DNA from: Anthostomella pinea
Lineage: Eukaryota > Ascomycota > Sordariomycetes > Xylariales > Xylariaceae
Direction of reading: 5' to 3'
Assembly (NCBI GenBank): GCA_963556695.1
Contig: CAUWAG010000010.1
Span: forward strand, 682,001 to 746,000
Length of the DNA: 64,000 nucleotides
Every line of letters begins with the position of its first letter. Positions within the stretch are counted from its first letter, which is position 1. A program made the translations under genes and the position numbers. Positions 53,933 through 64,000 of this stretch are shown here, piece by piece. The notes under the pieces were generated by a model. The model was not told the origin of the DNA. It ran no database searches and saw only the letters and a program-made list of their open reading frames with translations.

Positions 53933-56380
53933 TTAGGCACCAGGAGCCTTATAGACACTGAGCCTCGAACCAGCACCGCACCACTCCCTATGATCGCCCG
54001 GGCAAGTCATGCTGCAGTCCGTCTCGCTCGCCTTCGAAGCCCCGTTAACCAGCCCGTCGTTGTTGCAGTAGCACTCGGTCCCGTACTCGACGCCCATGTA
54101 CTTGAAGCCCTTGCTGGCACAGTAGCTCCCGCACAGCTCGATAGTCATCTGCTTGTTGGTCGTCGAGTCGCTCTTGGTGGCGCTACTCAGGGCGCCCAGA
54201 GCCCGCCCATTGGTTCCTTCGGTGTAGCAGCCCAGGTACGCGTACTGTCTGCCGTTGACCGAGGCCACGTTGTGCGTGGGCGCGAACAGCGTGTTGTTCC
54301 AGATGGAAAGTTTCGACGAGCCACCGCACGTTTGTGTCGGGTCACCCTTACAAGCCATACTACACTGGCTCTCTGCAGAGACCGCCGAGGGTGACTTGAT
54401 CGTGTTGCTGCAGTAACACTGCTGCGCGTACTCCACGCCAAATAGCGCGTAGTTTTTGCTCTGGCAAAAGGAGGCGCAGGAGTCGACGGACATGGTGTCG
54501 CTCGAGTAGGAAGCCTTGTCGAGTGTACGCCCGCTGATTTCGGTGTAGCAGCCAACGTAGCTGGCCGTTCCGTTGGCTACCGCAGGTACCGGCTTAGTGA
54601 CTGGCGGAGGGGTCCCGGTCTGCGCCTGGGTGATGTTCCAGACGCTCATCTTCCCGCTCGAACCGCAGAGTTCTCGCGGGTCGCCCTTACAGATGGAATC
54701 ACATCTAGTGACGTCCATGATCGTCGTGCCGGTGTTGGCATTGCTGCAGTAACACTCCTGAGAGTATTCGGTGCCTGCGATCGTGTATCCCTTGCTCTGG
54801 CAGAAGGCTACACAGACCTCGTTCGTCATGCCCACAGTGTCGACATTGGAGGCGCCCAAGAGCGCCCTGGAGTTGCCGCCGGGGTCGCTGAAGCAGCCCG
54901 CGTAGACCGCGCTGTTGTTGCTAATCCTCGTGGAGCCAACAACCAGAGGGGTAGCGGCCGTGAGTGAGGTGTCGTTCCACACGGTGAGGAAACTCGGGGC
55001 ACCGCACCACTCTGTATTGTTGCCGGCACAGATCATCTTAGGGATGGTGCAGTTGGCCATAGCTGAAGGTGCAAGGCTATTTCCACAGTAGCATTCCTTC
55101 GAGTTCTCGAGTCCGGCAAAGGGGTAGCCATTGCTCTTGCACGATGTCGTACAGGCCTCGATGGTCATGTTGACCGAGCTGGATGAGGGCCCATTCAGTA
55201 CCCTGGCACTGCTCGCTTCGTTTGCGCAGCCAGCAAACGCCCAGGAGCTCCCGCCGAGCTTCTGCCCAACGACAGGATCGAGCATGGCGGCCGGCCCTAG
55301 GTCTGGAATGTAGTTGAAACTGGGTGTCATATAGTCCGGGCAGGATTGCATGGCAGCACGCGCGGGGCCAGGGGTGACCGGATTGCAACCAGGCAACTGG
55401 CTGAGGGTGCCTTTAACTTGCTCGTTGACAATGGCCTGGCGTTCGGGACAGTTGACGCTGGCATAGGGGGTCTGCGACTTAGCCAGTGGTGGGCACTGGG
55501 AGATCACGCCGTTGAGGCTGTCGTTATTGACGCACTGCTCGATGGCATCCTGGAGGACGGTCTGATCCCAGCCGTTTATGAAGTCTCCGTGGAAGCCGAA
55601 ACCTGTCGGATCTCCCTGTGCGAACACAAAACTCCCTCCGTCCTTCTTGATGTTGTTCACGTCATAGTACATCTCGAAAAACAGATGGATGAGCGGTATT
55701 GGGTGTGTTGGAGGGCAGACACCGTTGTCGATTTGGGACATGTATGCCACGTGCGATCCGTCGGCCTCGAAGTCTTGCCCGTTCCAACAAGACGGGAAGT
55801 GGATCTGAGCGCGCATGCCTTCGTCGCAGTCGGTCCGGAACATGTAGTTCTGTTCGGGCAAGCCGCCGGAGCTGTCGAGACAGGCGAAGGACACGCGATC
55901 CGAGACAAGGCGACCAGCGATGTTTTTGCTGGGGTCGTTGTATGTCATGGTCGTGGTGTCGTTGGAGCGAAGAGATGGGTCGCCGGAGACCATCTTGAAT
56001 CCCGGGGGAAAGGGCTGGATGCCGGTCCGGTTCTCGCCGCGTCCAAGGTAGTAGACAACGGTCCCGCCGTTGGGGACTTCTTCAAAGGTGCCGTCGGCAT
56101 GCTGGTAGTAGAGCTGGGGAGTCCAGTATAACGACCGGTCGGCCCCTATCTCGCAAGAAGTACACTCCGAGGCTTGGAGATTCTCGTAGGTTTCGGTCAG
56201 GTTGACGTTGCTTGCCCCTGAGAATTTGTGAACATGGGGGGAAATCTGGCCAGGGAATACAACCGGGTCCATGCGGCCGGTCTGGATGAGCCCGCATGTC
56301 ATTCGCCAGAAGGCGTCGACGTTGAACGCGCATAGCGATGTGGTCAGGAGGCCCAGCGCCAAACGCTTGGAATTCATCAT
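53933..56380 (-). CDS. Secreted DUF1996 protein with four WSC domains
   Basis: Intronless frame of 815 aa. A signal peptide is followed by FWRMTCGLIQTGRMDPVVFP and PHVHKFSGASN, the start of DUF1996 (about 36-270; later DCDEGMRAQIHFPSCWNG and HLFFEMYYDV). Four cysteine-rich WSC domains follow at about 379-469, 491-582, 606-696 and 713-811. Each has the pattern GC...C...C...ECYC...C...CG (for example YLGCYTEG, CGSYCASKGFKYMGVEYGTE, CYCNN). WSC domains bind carbohydrate, so the protein probably acts at the cell wall or on extracellular polysaccharide. The function of DUF1996 is unknown. There is no C-terminal membrane or GPI-type tail. Many N-glycosylation sequons (NVT, NNT, NDT, NGT) are present. 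The tandem domains look like products of internal duplication. Confidence 0.92.
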   Translation of the reverse strand: MMNSKRLALGLLTTSLCAFNVDAFWRMTCGLIQTGRMDPVVFPGQISPHVHKFSGASNVNLTETYENLQASECTSCEIGADRSLYWTPQLYYQHADGTFEEVPNGGTVVYYLGRGENRTGIQPFPPGFKMVSGDPSLRSNDTTTMTYNDPSKNIAGRLVSDRVSFACLDSSGGLPEQNYMFRTDCDEGMRAQIHFPSCWNGQDFEADGSHVAYMSQIDNGVCPPTHPIPLIHLFFEMYYDVNNIKKDGGSFVFAQGDPTGFGFHGDFINGWDQTVLQDAIEQCVNNDSLNGVISQCPPLAKSQTPYASVNCPERQAIVNEQVKGTLSQLPGCNPVTPGPARAAMQSCPDYMTPSFNYIPDLGPAAMLDPVVGQKLGGSSWAFAGCANEASSARVLNGPSSSSVNMTIEACTTSCKSNGYPFAGLENSKECYCGNSLAPSAMANCTIPKMICAGNNTEWCGAPSFLTVWNDTSLTAATPLVVGSTRISNNSAVYAGCFSDPGGNSRALLGASNVDTVGMTNEVCVAFCQSKGYTIAGTEYSQECYCSNANTGTTIMDVTRCDSICKGDPRELCGSSGKMSVWNITQAQTGTPPPVTKPVPAVANGTASYVGCYTEISGRTLDKASYSSDTMSVDSCASFCQSKNYALFGVEYAQQCYCSNTIKSPSAVSAESQCSMACKGDPTQTCGGSSKLSIWNNTLFAPTHNVASVNGRQYAYLGCYTEGTNGRALGALSSATKSDSTTNKQMTIELCGSYCASKGFKYMGVEYGTECYCNNDGLVNGASKASETDCSMTCPGDHREWCGAGSRLSVYKAPGA

Positions 56381-57914
56381 TGTTGATCGAAGGGTGTTCT
56401 TTAAATCACCAGTGTTTGGTGTATGATAATAATGGAGTGATCGTGCTAGGGAATGTCTTTTCAGAGGGAGGGGATTCGTTTTCTTAAGTATGCCATTCGA
56501 AATGTAGGGATTTCAATACAAACGGAATCGCATGTTAGTGAGACACAACAAGTTGGTGATGCCCTTCCCGCCGTTGCCGACCGCGAGGCAACCATTGTCT
56601 CATCAGATGGTTTCGCAGGAACCAAAGACATTTCCATGCCAACACCACGTACCTTCCCGCCACGCAGGAATGTCTTAATGTGAGCCTTCCCTCCCAGATC
56701 GTCGGTATGCAAGTGGCACGTGGTGACGATGCAAAGGCTAGACGCCGAGGCAGGACCGTTACCGCCCAACCGCCTTTTTGACGGACCCGGTCCAGCCGAG
56801 ACATCTATGAAGTCAAGCGCCAAACGCAGCTTTGGCTCCTGCCAAATAATTCACGAATTAGTCATAAGTGTTATCTACGCCCGTAGAGGCGTGACGGCAA
56901 GCCGAGGCTAGACTTGTCGATTGTTCAACCAAGGCTGCGTCGTGTCGTACAAAAGACCCCCTTATTGAGGGACCCCCTTAGTGCGTTCCCACGACAGCGG
57001 AGCAGTAAGGTTCCGAAAGTTTATGTGAGAAATTAGACTACAATTATAACGGTTACGATGATAGTCTAGTGATAGAGGCGATTGGTCGGACTCTCGCGGC
57101 CGTTGTCGAGTGGTACGGAGGCCGAGATATCCGGCCTGAACCTCTGAAGCTGTGCGCCACCATCGATAGTTCGTAGAAGTGATGTCACGTTTGAGCGACA
57201 ACTACTGAGACATCTTCAAGAACAGCACGTTACCACGTGAACCATTGTATCACCCACAGTCATGTACCATCAGTTCTAGATGAAGTCGATGATTTTGCGC
57301 GGCAAATTAACGTCAACCCTCCTTACCGAAGATGTAACGTTAGTCGGTCTGCTCGGCTAGGTTGCTCGCTCGTCAGCAGGCAAGCCACGCCAAGTCAGAT
57401 TCAACCATCGCTCCGACGACATTTCCAGAGTGTGTATGTTCTTTTGAAAGAATGAATATGTTGAAGTCGGTGGTTGCCAAGTGGAGATTGGAGACGGAGA
57501 TGGCGATGTCCGTGACAGGAGTTCGGCGAGACATCGCCTAGGGCGGCAAGACGTATGCTCGACTCGAAATATCTTCACGCAATAAACTGCTGAACGGGAG
57601 AACAACTTGCGGTTAGTAAGCCACGAATCACTAATATGCATCCATGTATGTTGTGCGAGTATACCCATCAATACTCTAAGTATTGAAGTGAGATGTAAAG
57701 TAGGTAGCTGGATCGAATGTGCAAACTGCGGTAACTATCAAAGACCAACAGACGTGTGACGAGTTGCCGTTGGACCTACTAAGAGTTAATTCTTCGCGTA
57801 ATGTTGCCATGATCTGGCTCGAATGAGAGGAGATGCTGGGCTACATCATCCTTAACGTCTACTTGAGACACTGTTATGCCTAGGCCCTCCCATCCAGGGC
57901 CTCCCCATCCAACC
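56381..57914. other. Intergenic region
   Basis: About 1.5 kb upstream of the DUF1996-WSC gene. A minus frame at 56461-56823 is open for 120 codons, but I see no motif. Nothing else is supported. Confidence 0.4.
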
Positions 57915-58935
57915 TCAGTCCTCGTTGACGTATGCTTTCGGAATGACCGATCGCGCAAGCGCCTCCGCCTCCCTATTGTCTGCCTCTGAGACATGATACC
58001 ACCAGGTCTCGACGTCATTGCGAGAAATCAAATCGTGCTTGTGGTCGTCCAATTCTGTGAAAAGCTTTGGGTTCTGTCGCACGGCCTGTGAGCCCCTTTT
58101 CATAGTCGCCGCACTGGCGAAGCGTGTGTCCCCGCACATCATGTTGACCATGTTCGTACTATCAGGCGCTAAAACGAGGCGAAAATATGCCTTGCTGAGT
58201 CTGACTCTCTTCCCATTGCCTAGCTTTCGGGATATAGGTTGACGAGATCGGGGAAAACAACCGTGTCGATGAGCTCCATCGCCTTCACGGCAGCGTGTAG
58301 GTGGACGCATTGTCGACCGTGGATACCACCCAAATCGACTATTAACTGGGCGTGATTGTACTTCGAGTGCGGCCCGAAAAATATGCCGACGCTGCATTTT
58401 CCGCTGCCAATGAACTCAGCACTGATTGATACTACAATTGATCGGGGATCAATGCCACTGATGTAGGAGGCTCCTGCCACCTTCGGCTCAGTTGTGAGTT
58501 CATTATCGCGAGCAGTATGAAACGGATGTGTGGAAGCTGCTCCCATACCATCATGGCCAACAAGCCATGTCAGTTCGCAGTCGGGGCAGTAGTGAGTTTC
58601 GAGTGCGGAAAGAGGAGTTGGTAGCGGTATGACGGGTGACGATCGCGTGTCGAATGTGACACCAGATGTCTAATAGTCGAATTGAGGCAAGAAGCGGTAT
58701 TGATGGTCACAGGCCTTCTGGAATGGCCAATCGTAGAGCACAGTTGCCACATTGTCGCTATCAATACCTGAATTAGTCATTAAAATGATAAATGGGTGAA
58801 GGCAGGCCTCACTTACGGATGGAATACGCTGAAGAACTTGCACTTCTCGCATAGCTCCTTAAGATGGGAACCACAGACTGGTTGACCATGCTGATTTTGA
58901 GCGACCACGAAGTCAGCTTCTCCAATCTTGGGCAT
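57915..58935 (-). pseudogene. Broken RNase H-like gene, paralogue of the gene at 34649
   Basis: Exon 1, 58935-58817, encodes GQPVCGSHLKELCEKCKFFS, equivalent to GKPVCHDHREYFCQPCGFFT at 34649. After an intron (acceptor before 58757) follow DNVATVLYDWPFQKACDHQY and RFLPQFDY. An in-frame TAG (58670-58672) comes next; then the frame continues with HYCPDCELTWLVGHDGMG and the RNase H start SIVVSISAEFIGSGKCSVGI and FFGPHSKYNHAQLIVDLGGI. Near 58228 the frame shifts: LVNLYPE is followed, in another frame, by RKLGNGKRVRLSKAYFRLVL, APDSTNMVNMM and ADNREAEALARSVI. One nonsense and one frameshift change mark it as dead. Several acidic catalytic positions were already lost (SIS for the strand-1 Asp, no helix-A Glu). 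Confidence 0.65.
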
Positions 58936-59949
58936 TCTGAGGGGCCAGCAGCGGCGTCTCCTTCCCTGTAGTTGCAAATCTCGACGGATGATATCCCTTC
59001 CAATAGGAAGTCAGAAGAACGAAGTGAAAAAGTTGGCGGCTGGTAGACTTTACCTATGAAGATGGAGGAGATACTTCGATCTCAGCCGGGGTGCTCCGAG
59101 GGATGTTGAAGATAGAGTTGGAGAGATACCCGCGAGAGGAATGATGTTACTCCGTTGATAGTACCAGTCAAACCCCTACGTGTAAGGGTATCTCGGGTAG
59201 TTGGACTTTGGTCTCAATCATAGAAGAATGAGAAGGGTGAATGTTGCCAGGAAGCAGACAACCCGTTGCTGCAATGCGAGAGTGCGATGCGAGGGCGCCT
59301 ACTGCAATCAATTCTCTGGTCCTGTTTGGCATGCGTACGGGTTGACAGCCCAGTCCCTTCTCTGAACTGTTGTAGTTACAATATCATTAAATGATTTGGA
59401 CTCACAAGCTTTTTTTCATTATGGTCAGGAGGCAGACATACATCCCAGTAATACGCCGCGAGGGGGATGTGTCGGCAAGCGCTGACACAGCGATCTGGAC
59501 GAAGAGCAGGTTGCTGGACTTCAACTCAGCGGGATCGGGTGTCGCCATCATCTGGGCAGCGCACAGTCATCGTGATTTCGCATGTCTGTGTTTAATCATC
59601 ACCGAAAGGCTGTATGCCCGACAGTCGACAGAGTCATCCATGAGGGTTCAAAGTTTATAAAATCGCCGTATCCCACACTTCGTTCCTACTCTGCCACATG
59701 TCAAGCCGAGATCGTACACCGAGGCCACGAAACGTGAAGGTTCACTTCACATCGTTTCACTTCACTCGCCTCACCGGACATCAACCACCGACGACAAGTT
59801 CCAGTACACTGAACCATCACCACAACCATCAGCACAACCATCACCATAACCATCACCACAGCTGTCACCACAGCTGTCACGACAACTGTCACGACAACTA
59901 TCACGACAACTATCACCCATCACCCGTCACCGTACGATAATTATTCACG
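58936..59949. other. Intergenic region
   Basis: About 1 kb holding the promoter of the small membrane-protein gene. It contains the minisatellite at 59815-59935. Other frames are unsupported. Confidence 0.4.
59815..59935 (+). repeat. Degenerate 12-bp minisatellite (CACAACCATCAC type)
   Basis: About ten imperfect copies of CACAACCATCAC or CACGACAACTAT. The plus frame starting at 59698 reads through it as His/Asn and His/Cys repeats ([16 protein letters not shown]). That frame ends at 59940, ten bases before the ATG at 59950. Confidence 0.75.
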
Positions 59950-60264
59950 ATGTTTGACACGTTGCGCTCCGTCGTGTTCTCCACCGTGTTCTGGATCGAC
60001 CTTGGGATCATCGGGACTGTCGTGTCTGCGATCCTGGGCATGCTTGCGGCTGGCTTGGTCATACTATACAATGAGCGCTACTGGGAAGAGCCAGTCGTTG
60101 GTGTCGCGGCGAGATGGAACATCTGCTACCTGATTATGTTTCTCATCTGGTGGCGAAACTACCCCCGGGTGGAGCTGGCTCTGTACCAAGTCATCTGGAC
60201 GGCGTTTGCCCTCCTGGCATTCATGGTGGCTTGCAGACGAATAGGGATGTTCTTCTTGCTGTGA
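59950..60264 (+). CDS. Small multi-pass membrane protein, unknown function
   Basis: A 104-aa frame with three or four hydrophobic helices: STVFWIDLGIIGTVVSAILG, continuing MLAAGLVILYNE; WNICYLIMFLIWW; and YQVIWTAFALLAFMVAC. It ends RRIGMFFLL. No family was recognised. The sustained hydrophobic pattern and the ATG with an upstream A at -3 support it as real. Small membrane proteins of this kind are common in fungi and often lineage-specific. The minisatellite directly upstream would be part of its 5' UTR. Confidence 0.5.
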   Translation: MFDTLRSVVFSTVFWIDLGIIGTVVSAILGMLAAGLVILYNERYWEEPVVGVAARWNICYLIMFLIWWRNYPRVELALYQVIWTAFALLAFMVACRRIGMFFLL

Positions 60265-61515
60265 TGGCCACCATCAGACCTACGGGTCGGGGGTACGGTG
60301 GTTGCTTGGTCTGGAATCGACATTAGACCTGGACGAGTATGACATCGAGGGCCGCGTTATCCTCCGAGTTAAAGCAGTTCTCCCGTGGTGCCGGCTTTTC
60401 GTGCTCGAGCGCGATCTTCCGGAGCGCAGTTGGTGGTCCGGCGTGTAGTGTTCGTGGATTGTGGACGTCTTGGCGGTCGAGATGCGGACGTATGGCGTTG
60501 GCTGGCCCCCGGTGTCGTACCGAGCAACTCAAACTTGGCGATCTCGTCCAGGTCGATCGGAAGCCTTCGACGGTCGTTTCGTGGTCGTTGAGGCCGAGGG
60601 GGCGTCTGTATCTCCTATCAATCTCTCTCTTCGCCTTGATTGCATTCCTCTGGTCCTTCTACAGACCCAAATATCTGCAGAGATTATGGCCATCCTTTAC
60701 CAGGGCGACGAGGCAGCAGGCACGATGTTTTGCCTCTTGGAATGTGCCTTGGACTGACCAGAAGAGGCGCATACAGCGACGACGGGCCGGGGTCGGGGAC
60801 GCGTCTGTCTTGACACATGGACTTGCTGGACTTTACTATATGTCTCGGAATGAACCATTCACCGCTGAGCCTGGAAAACGTGTGTCTCCCACGCTGAGTA
60901 TAGACCTGATCTCTGTATGAGCGAGGCATATCAGAAGCTCTACGTTGTAGCAATCATGCATCAATCCGAATGCTGGAAAAACCTGATCGCTTGATGTTAG
61001 GCAAGCCAAGCTGAGTTGGTTCAATGCTGGAGCTTGTCTAGGTCCCTCTTAGATTCCTTCATGTACGTAGGGTAGTACTCGAGGTCAGTGGCAATCGGTT
61101 TGGGACTTCAGGGCAAGGTCCATAACCTGCCGGTCTCTGAGACGGACCCCTTCTTGAATCTTGTGGGCATGTGAGCTTCAGCTTCTAGCCACGACCTCGT
61201 TATGAGAAGTGAGTGGCTGGTGCATGTGGGGCCTCGCTTGAGTCTCCTGTGGCTTGCCTAGAGCGCCACAAGTATCCAATTGATTGCACACATCGACATC
61301 GGAAGGGCAAGCCCTAAATTCTGCCAAGATTTGCCGTGCAGGGACCACCCGCAGACGCTCCCCTCGTCTCTCTCTCAACACCACCAAATTCAGAAAATTC
61401 CCAACCCCGACCGACCTGATTTCGACGGCACCATCGCAACACCCGACTACACCCAACCACCTACCACCTACCACGAATCCCCTTCCCAGTCCACCAACCC
61501 GACAATACCGCAAAG
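60265..61515. other. Intergenic region, uncertain frames
   Basis: About 1.25 kb. Plus frames between 60300 and 60920 stay open in more than one phase (for example AVLPWCRLFVLERDLPERSW) but lack motifs and a consistent splice model. The last 150 bp before 61516 are pyrimidine- and C-rich (CTCTCTCTCAACACCACC), typical of ribosomal-protein promoters. Confidence 0.4.
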
Positions 61516-62686
61516 ATGACTGGCGGCGTCACCGTTCGCGATGTTGGTGAGTCCTCTCGACTGCCCTGACAACCTCGACGCCCGCCACCGCCGTTCTCTG
61601 GCCTGTACACCACCGCCGTCCGTGCCAATGCGCAGTGCACCATCATCAATACTCGACCAGCACTCGGGGCGCGGAAGCACGCGACGCGCACAACAAGCGG
61701 CAACACGGGAGCAGGCGCGAGGGGGTCGCAAGACTTCTGACGACGGAATAATGCTGATAACGTGGGGTAGATGCGCAGAAGTTCGTCAACGCCTACAGCG
61801 CTTTCCTCAAGCGTCAAGTTAGTAGTACCCTTCCATTCCAGTCCATGTTCAGTGTCTCATCTCTGAGTGCCATCATTCTACCTTATGGAATCTCCGGCAG
61901 CTACTGAAATTCCTCCTGGGCCCTCGACTAAATTTGCAATCATGACTGATTCTTCTTTCTCTACAGGGCAAGCTCCCAGTCCCCGGTTGGGTTGACACAG
62001 TGAAGTGCGCAACACTTGGAATGTCTCATGCTGTCGGCGAGGCGCTGACGTTTCTACCATAGGACCGGTCCTTCGCGCGAGATGCCGCCCCAGGTCAGTT
62101 CTCCAGCCTCTCCAACTCGCCACATTTGCCTCGTTCCTCTACTGACTCTTATGATCAGAACATCGACTGGTACTACGTGTATGTGAATCCGAGGCGCTCA
62201 TTGTCTCCAGCTCTGCTCGCAAGATTCGCCTTCAGAGTTTATTTTTATAACAGCGAATACTGACTTGTTGCAAAGACGTGCTGCCGCAGTCGCGAGACAC
62301 GTATACATGCGGAAGACAGTTGGTGTTGGCCGGCTCCGAAAGGTAATCACTTGCATACCTTGACACCCATATCCTCATACGTATGGTTACTAATACTTCT
62401 CAGGTCCACGGCAGTGCCAGAAACCGCGGTGTCGCCCCCTCCCACCACGTTGATGCCAGCGGCAGCGTCGACCGAAAGGTTATGCAATCCCTTGAGAAGA
62501 TCGGTGTCTTGGAGCAGGACGAGGAGAAGGGTGGTCGCAGAATCACCCAGTCCGGCCAGCGTGATTTGGACCGTACGTTATCCTCTCGGCTTTTCTTGGT
62601 TTGTCGAAACCCATACTAACTGTCCTGCAGGAATCGCCCAGACTGTTGCCGAGGCCGAGGAGGAAGACGACGAGGATGACGAGTAA
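61516..62686 (+). CDS. RPS19: 40S ribosomal protein S19 (eS19)
   Basis: Eight short exons, 61516-61546, 61771-61817, 61967-62004, 62063-62093, 62159-62178, 62276-62342, 62404-62572 and 62631-62686, give 152 aa with all phases consistent. Segments in order: MTGGVTVRDVDAQKFVNAYS, AFLKRQGKLPVPGWVDTVKT, GPSREMPPQNIDWYYVRAAA, VARHVYMRKTVGVGRLRKVH, GSARNRGVAPSHHVDASGSV and LEKIGVLEQDEEKGGRRITQ, then an acidic tail AEEEDDEDDE. This is a full-length eS19, a structural component of the small subunit head. High intron density at the 5' end is usual for ribosomal-protein genes in filamentous ascomycetes. The acidic tail is an extension seen in fungal copies. Confidence 0.96.
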
Positions 62687-63484
62687 ACTTGATACCACGC
62701 AGGATTATCTACTACGGATTCGGTAGCATAGGGCACGGCGTCTGAAAACGGTTGAATGAATTGACTGGCGATTCATCAAGATTTGCATTACCAATTCTCT
62801 AGTTCCGACTACGACTGTGGCTCTTGCCTGTAAATACTTAGGGATGTCACCCGTGGGACTGGCTACTCTGCAATGATGAGACACCTGGTGCAGCCTATAT
62901 AAGGTAGCGATCATCTGGTACCGTGGTCATCCGGGGGTTTGTTTCTAATACATCCATCACTGGGAACATGGAGATGTATGTCGTTCCTGATCATTCATCG
63001 AAATTTCTCATCTAGTTTATCCGCCCTTCAAATGGAATATATGGTGATTCTTTGCAGGAGCCAACCATGGGCTAGATGGCCATGAGTTTTGGATGGGACG
63101 GAACAGGTAGCCCTGGAGGTCCACATAGGGGTTTTTAGGTGGGGCATCCGTGGCTTCTGCGGCCTGCCAGGACGGCATGCCATCGGACGGACGGCCCCGA
63201 TACGGCGAACCCGAGCGACGATCTGCCGACACTTACCAACACCGGTATCCACTCAATACGAGAACGGGTCTTGTTCCTGGCTGATACTCCACCTCGACCT
63301 CGTATTGCTGAAGCTTCATGCTCGAACATCGTAGAAGCGGTAGAAGGCCTGCGGGAACTACTCGATATATATAGGACGGGAGCTTTCCTCGAGTCCTAAT
63401 ACGTCCACGTTCCCGAGACCTGACCATCCCCCCATTCTGAGCGACCTGTGACATCTCGCAGCTCCGTTCTTATCACCCGCGAAC
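62687..63484. other. Intergenic region with TATA box of the peptidase gene
   Basis: About 800 bp. TATATATA at about 63366-63373 lies some 115 bp before the peptidase start codon and is a plausible TATA box. No supported gene. Confidence 0.5.
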
Positions 63485-64000
63485 ATGAAAGTCACTACAG
63501 CGGTCCTCGGCGCCCTCTCGGCTGCCTCCGTTATTATGGCTGGCCGTCACCAAAAGCGTGTAACAAGAGAACACAGCTCAAACTGGTCTGGCGCCGTAGT
63601 CACTGGGCAGAACATCACGGGCGTCTCTGCCACGTTCCCCGTTCTCGATGCCAACATCCCTAAGGTTAACGAGACTGGCAAGGATGCCTACCTTGCTACA
63701 GCCTGGGTCGGCATCGATGGGTACAATGCCACGGATGATTGTCCTGGTCTGTGGCAGGCTGGAGTCCAGAGTGAGAACCGCGACGGTGACGTGTCTTTCA
63801 TGGTTTGGTATGTATATCAATAAGTGTACAGCCCAATGAAGTGCTGACGAATTTGATCAGGTACGAACTGTTCCCTCTATCTCCGGTATTCATCGATCTT
63901 GGCAACATGACAATAGGCGATGTAGGTCTTCCATTTCTTGCTCCCTCCTCTCCCTGCTCTATTCCATTTCTCTTATTTGTTCACACTAATGCTTCTTCTA
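63485..64000 (+). CDS. Secreted G1-family (eqolisin) glutamic peptidase, 3' part beyond window
   Basis: Two exons are visible, 63485-63807 and 63861-63921, followed by a GTAGGT donor; 128 residues are seen. A signal peptide (MKVTTAVLGALSAASVIMAG) and a short dibasic processing site (HQKR) precede EHSSNWSGAVVTG, the usual mature start of eqolisins. TAWVGIDGYNATDDCPGLWQ followed by AGVQS matches the region bearing the catalytic Gln (WQ here), and WYELFPL aligns with the conserved WYEWYP. The catalytic Glu lies downstream, outside the window. These enzymes are acid proteases of the extracellular space. The prosegment is very short compared with the usual 30-40 residues, so either the start is as annotated and the propeptide is reduced, or another arrangement exists. 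Confidence 0.85.

Noticed and set aside
55346..56131. 261-codon plus-strand frame
   Set aside because: Antisense of the DUF1996 part; no motif.
60339..60920. 193-codon plus-strand frame
   Set aside because: Two other frames are open over the same stretch and none shows motifs or consistent codon use; no confident gene model could be drawn.
1..64000. CRISPR array, operon-type organisation or prokaryotic mobile element
   Set aside because: No regularly spaced short repeats of that kind; genes are spliced and widely spaced, as in a fungal genome.

Overview
The window looks like a chromosome segment of a filamentous ascomycete (Pezizomycotina). The genes carry short GT-AG introns of about 50-130 bp. 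They encode fungal proteins (Tyr1, Rad9, vacuolar Pho8, an Ats1-like RCC1 protein, a UstYa-family protein, a DUF1996-WSC protein, a G1 peptidase). The middle holds a very AT-rich block with transition-type nonsense mutations, which is the usual mark of repeat-induced point mutation (RIP). No prokaryotic, organellar or viral gene was recognised. All exon coordinates come from reading splice sites and family conservation by eye.

Left part (1-19.3 kb): partial prephenate dehydrogenase TYR1 (-), divergent from an ATS1-like RCC1-repeat gene (+); the 9-1-1 checkpoint clamp gene RAD9 (-, six exons); an F-box/LRR-like gene (+); a gene-poor stretch; vacuolar alkaline phosphatase PHO8 (-); a conserved secreted protein of unknown function (+); a degenerate TIR element; and a secreted FAD polyamine oxidase (+). 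The last codons of the polyamine oxidase lie inside a transposon end.

Middle-left (19.3-40.2 kb): a 3.5-kb element with long inverted ends that hosts a 204-bp solo LTR and a tRNA-like (SINE-like) sequence; a conserved fungal gene (-); a CorA-type metal transporter (+); a DHCR24-like FAD oxidoreductase (+) converging on a secreted LVIVD-repeat protein (-); a small TA-flanked MITE in front of a degenerate RNase H-like gene (+); an F-box pseudogene (-); a UstYa/DUF3328 gene (-); and a gene remnant cut off by the edge of the transposon block.

Transposon block (about 40.2-53.9 kb): a 10.8-kb RIP-like AT-rich core bounded by a 20-nt inverted repeat. Inside it are a Fot/Pogo-type transposon with intact ends and six in-frame stops, several solo LTRs with 5-bp target duplications, and direct-repeat retroelement remains. 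Next to it lies another solo LTR interrupted by a MITE. Nesting gives a relative order of insertions.

Right part (53.9-64 kb): a large secreted DUF1996 protein with four WSC domains (-); a broken paralogue of the RNase H-like gene (-); a small membrane protein behind a His-codon-rich minisatellite (+); ribosomal protein S19 (+, eight exons); and the start of a secreted G1 (eqolisin) glutamic peptidase (+), cut by the window end.

The genes do not form an obvious pathway. The layout is ordinary core genes interleaved with secreted or accessory genes, with accessory genes and pseudogenes concentrated around the transposon block. I did not find a convincing new defence, biosynthetic or regulatory system. 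The most interesting points are the transposon-derived stop codon of the polyamine oxidase, the paired degenerate RNase H-like genes on either side of the transposon block, and the datable nest of insertions.
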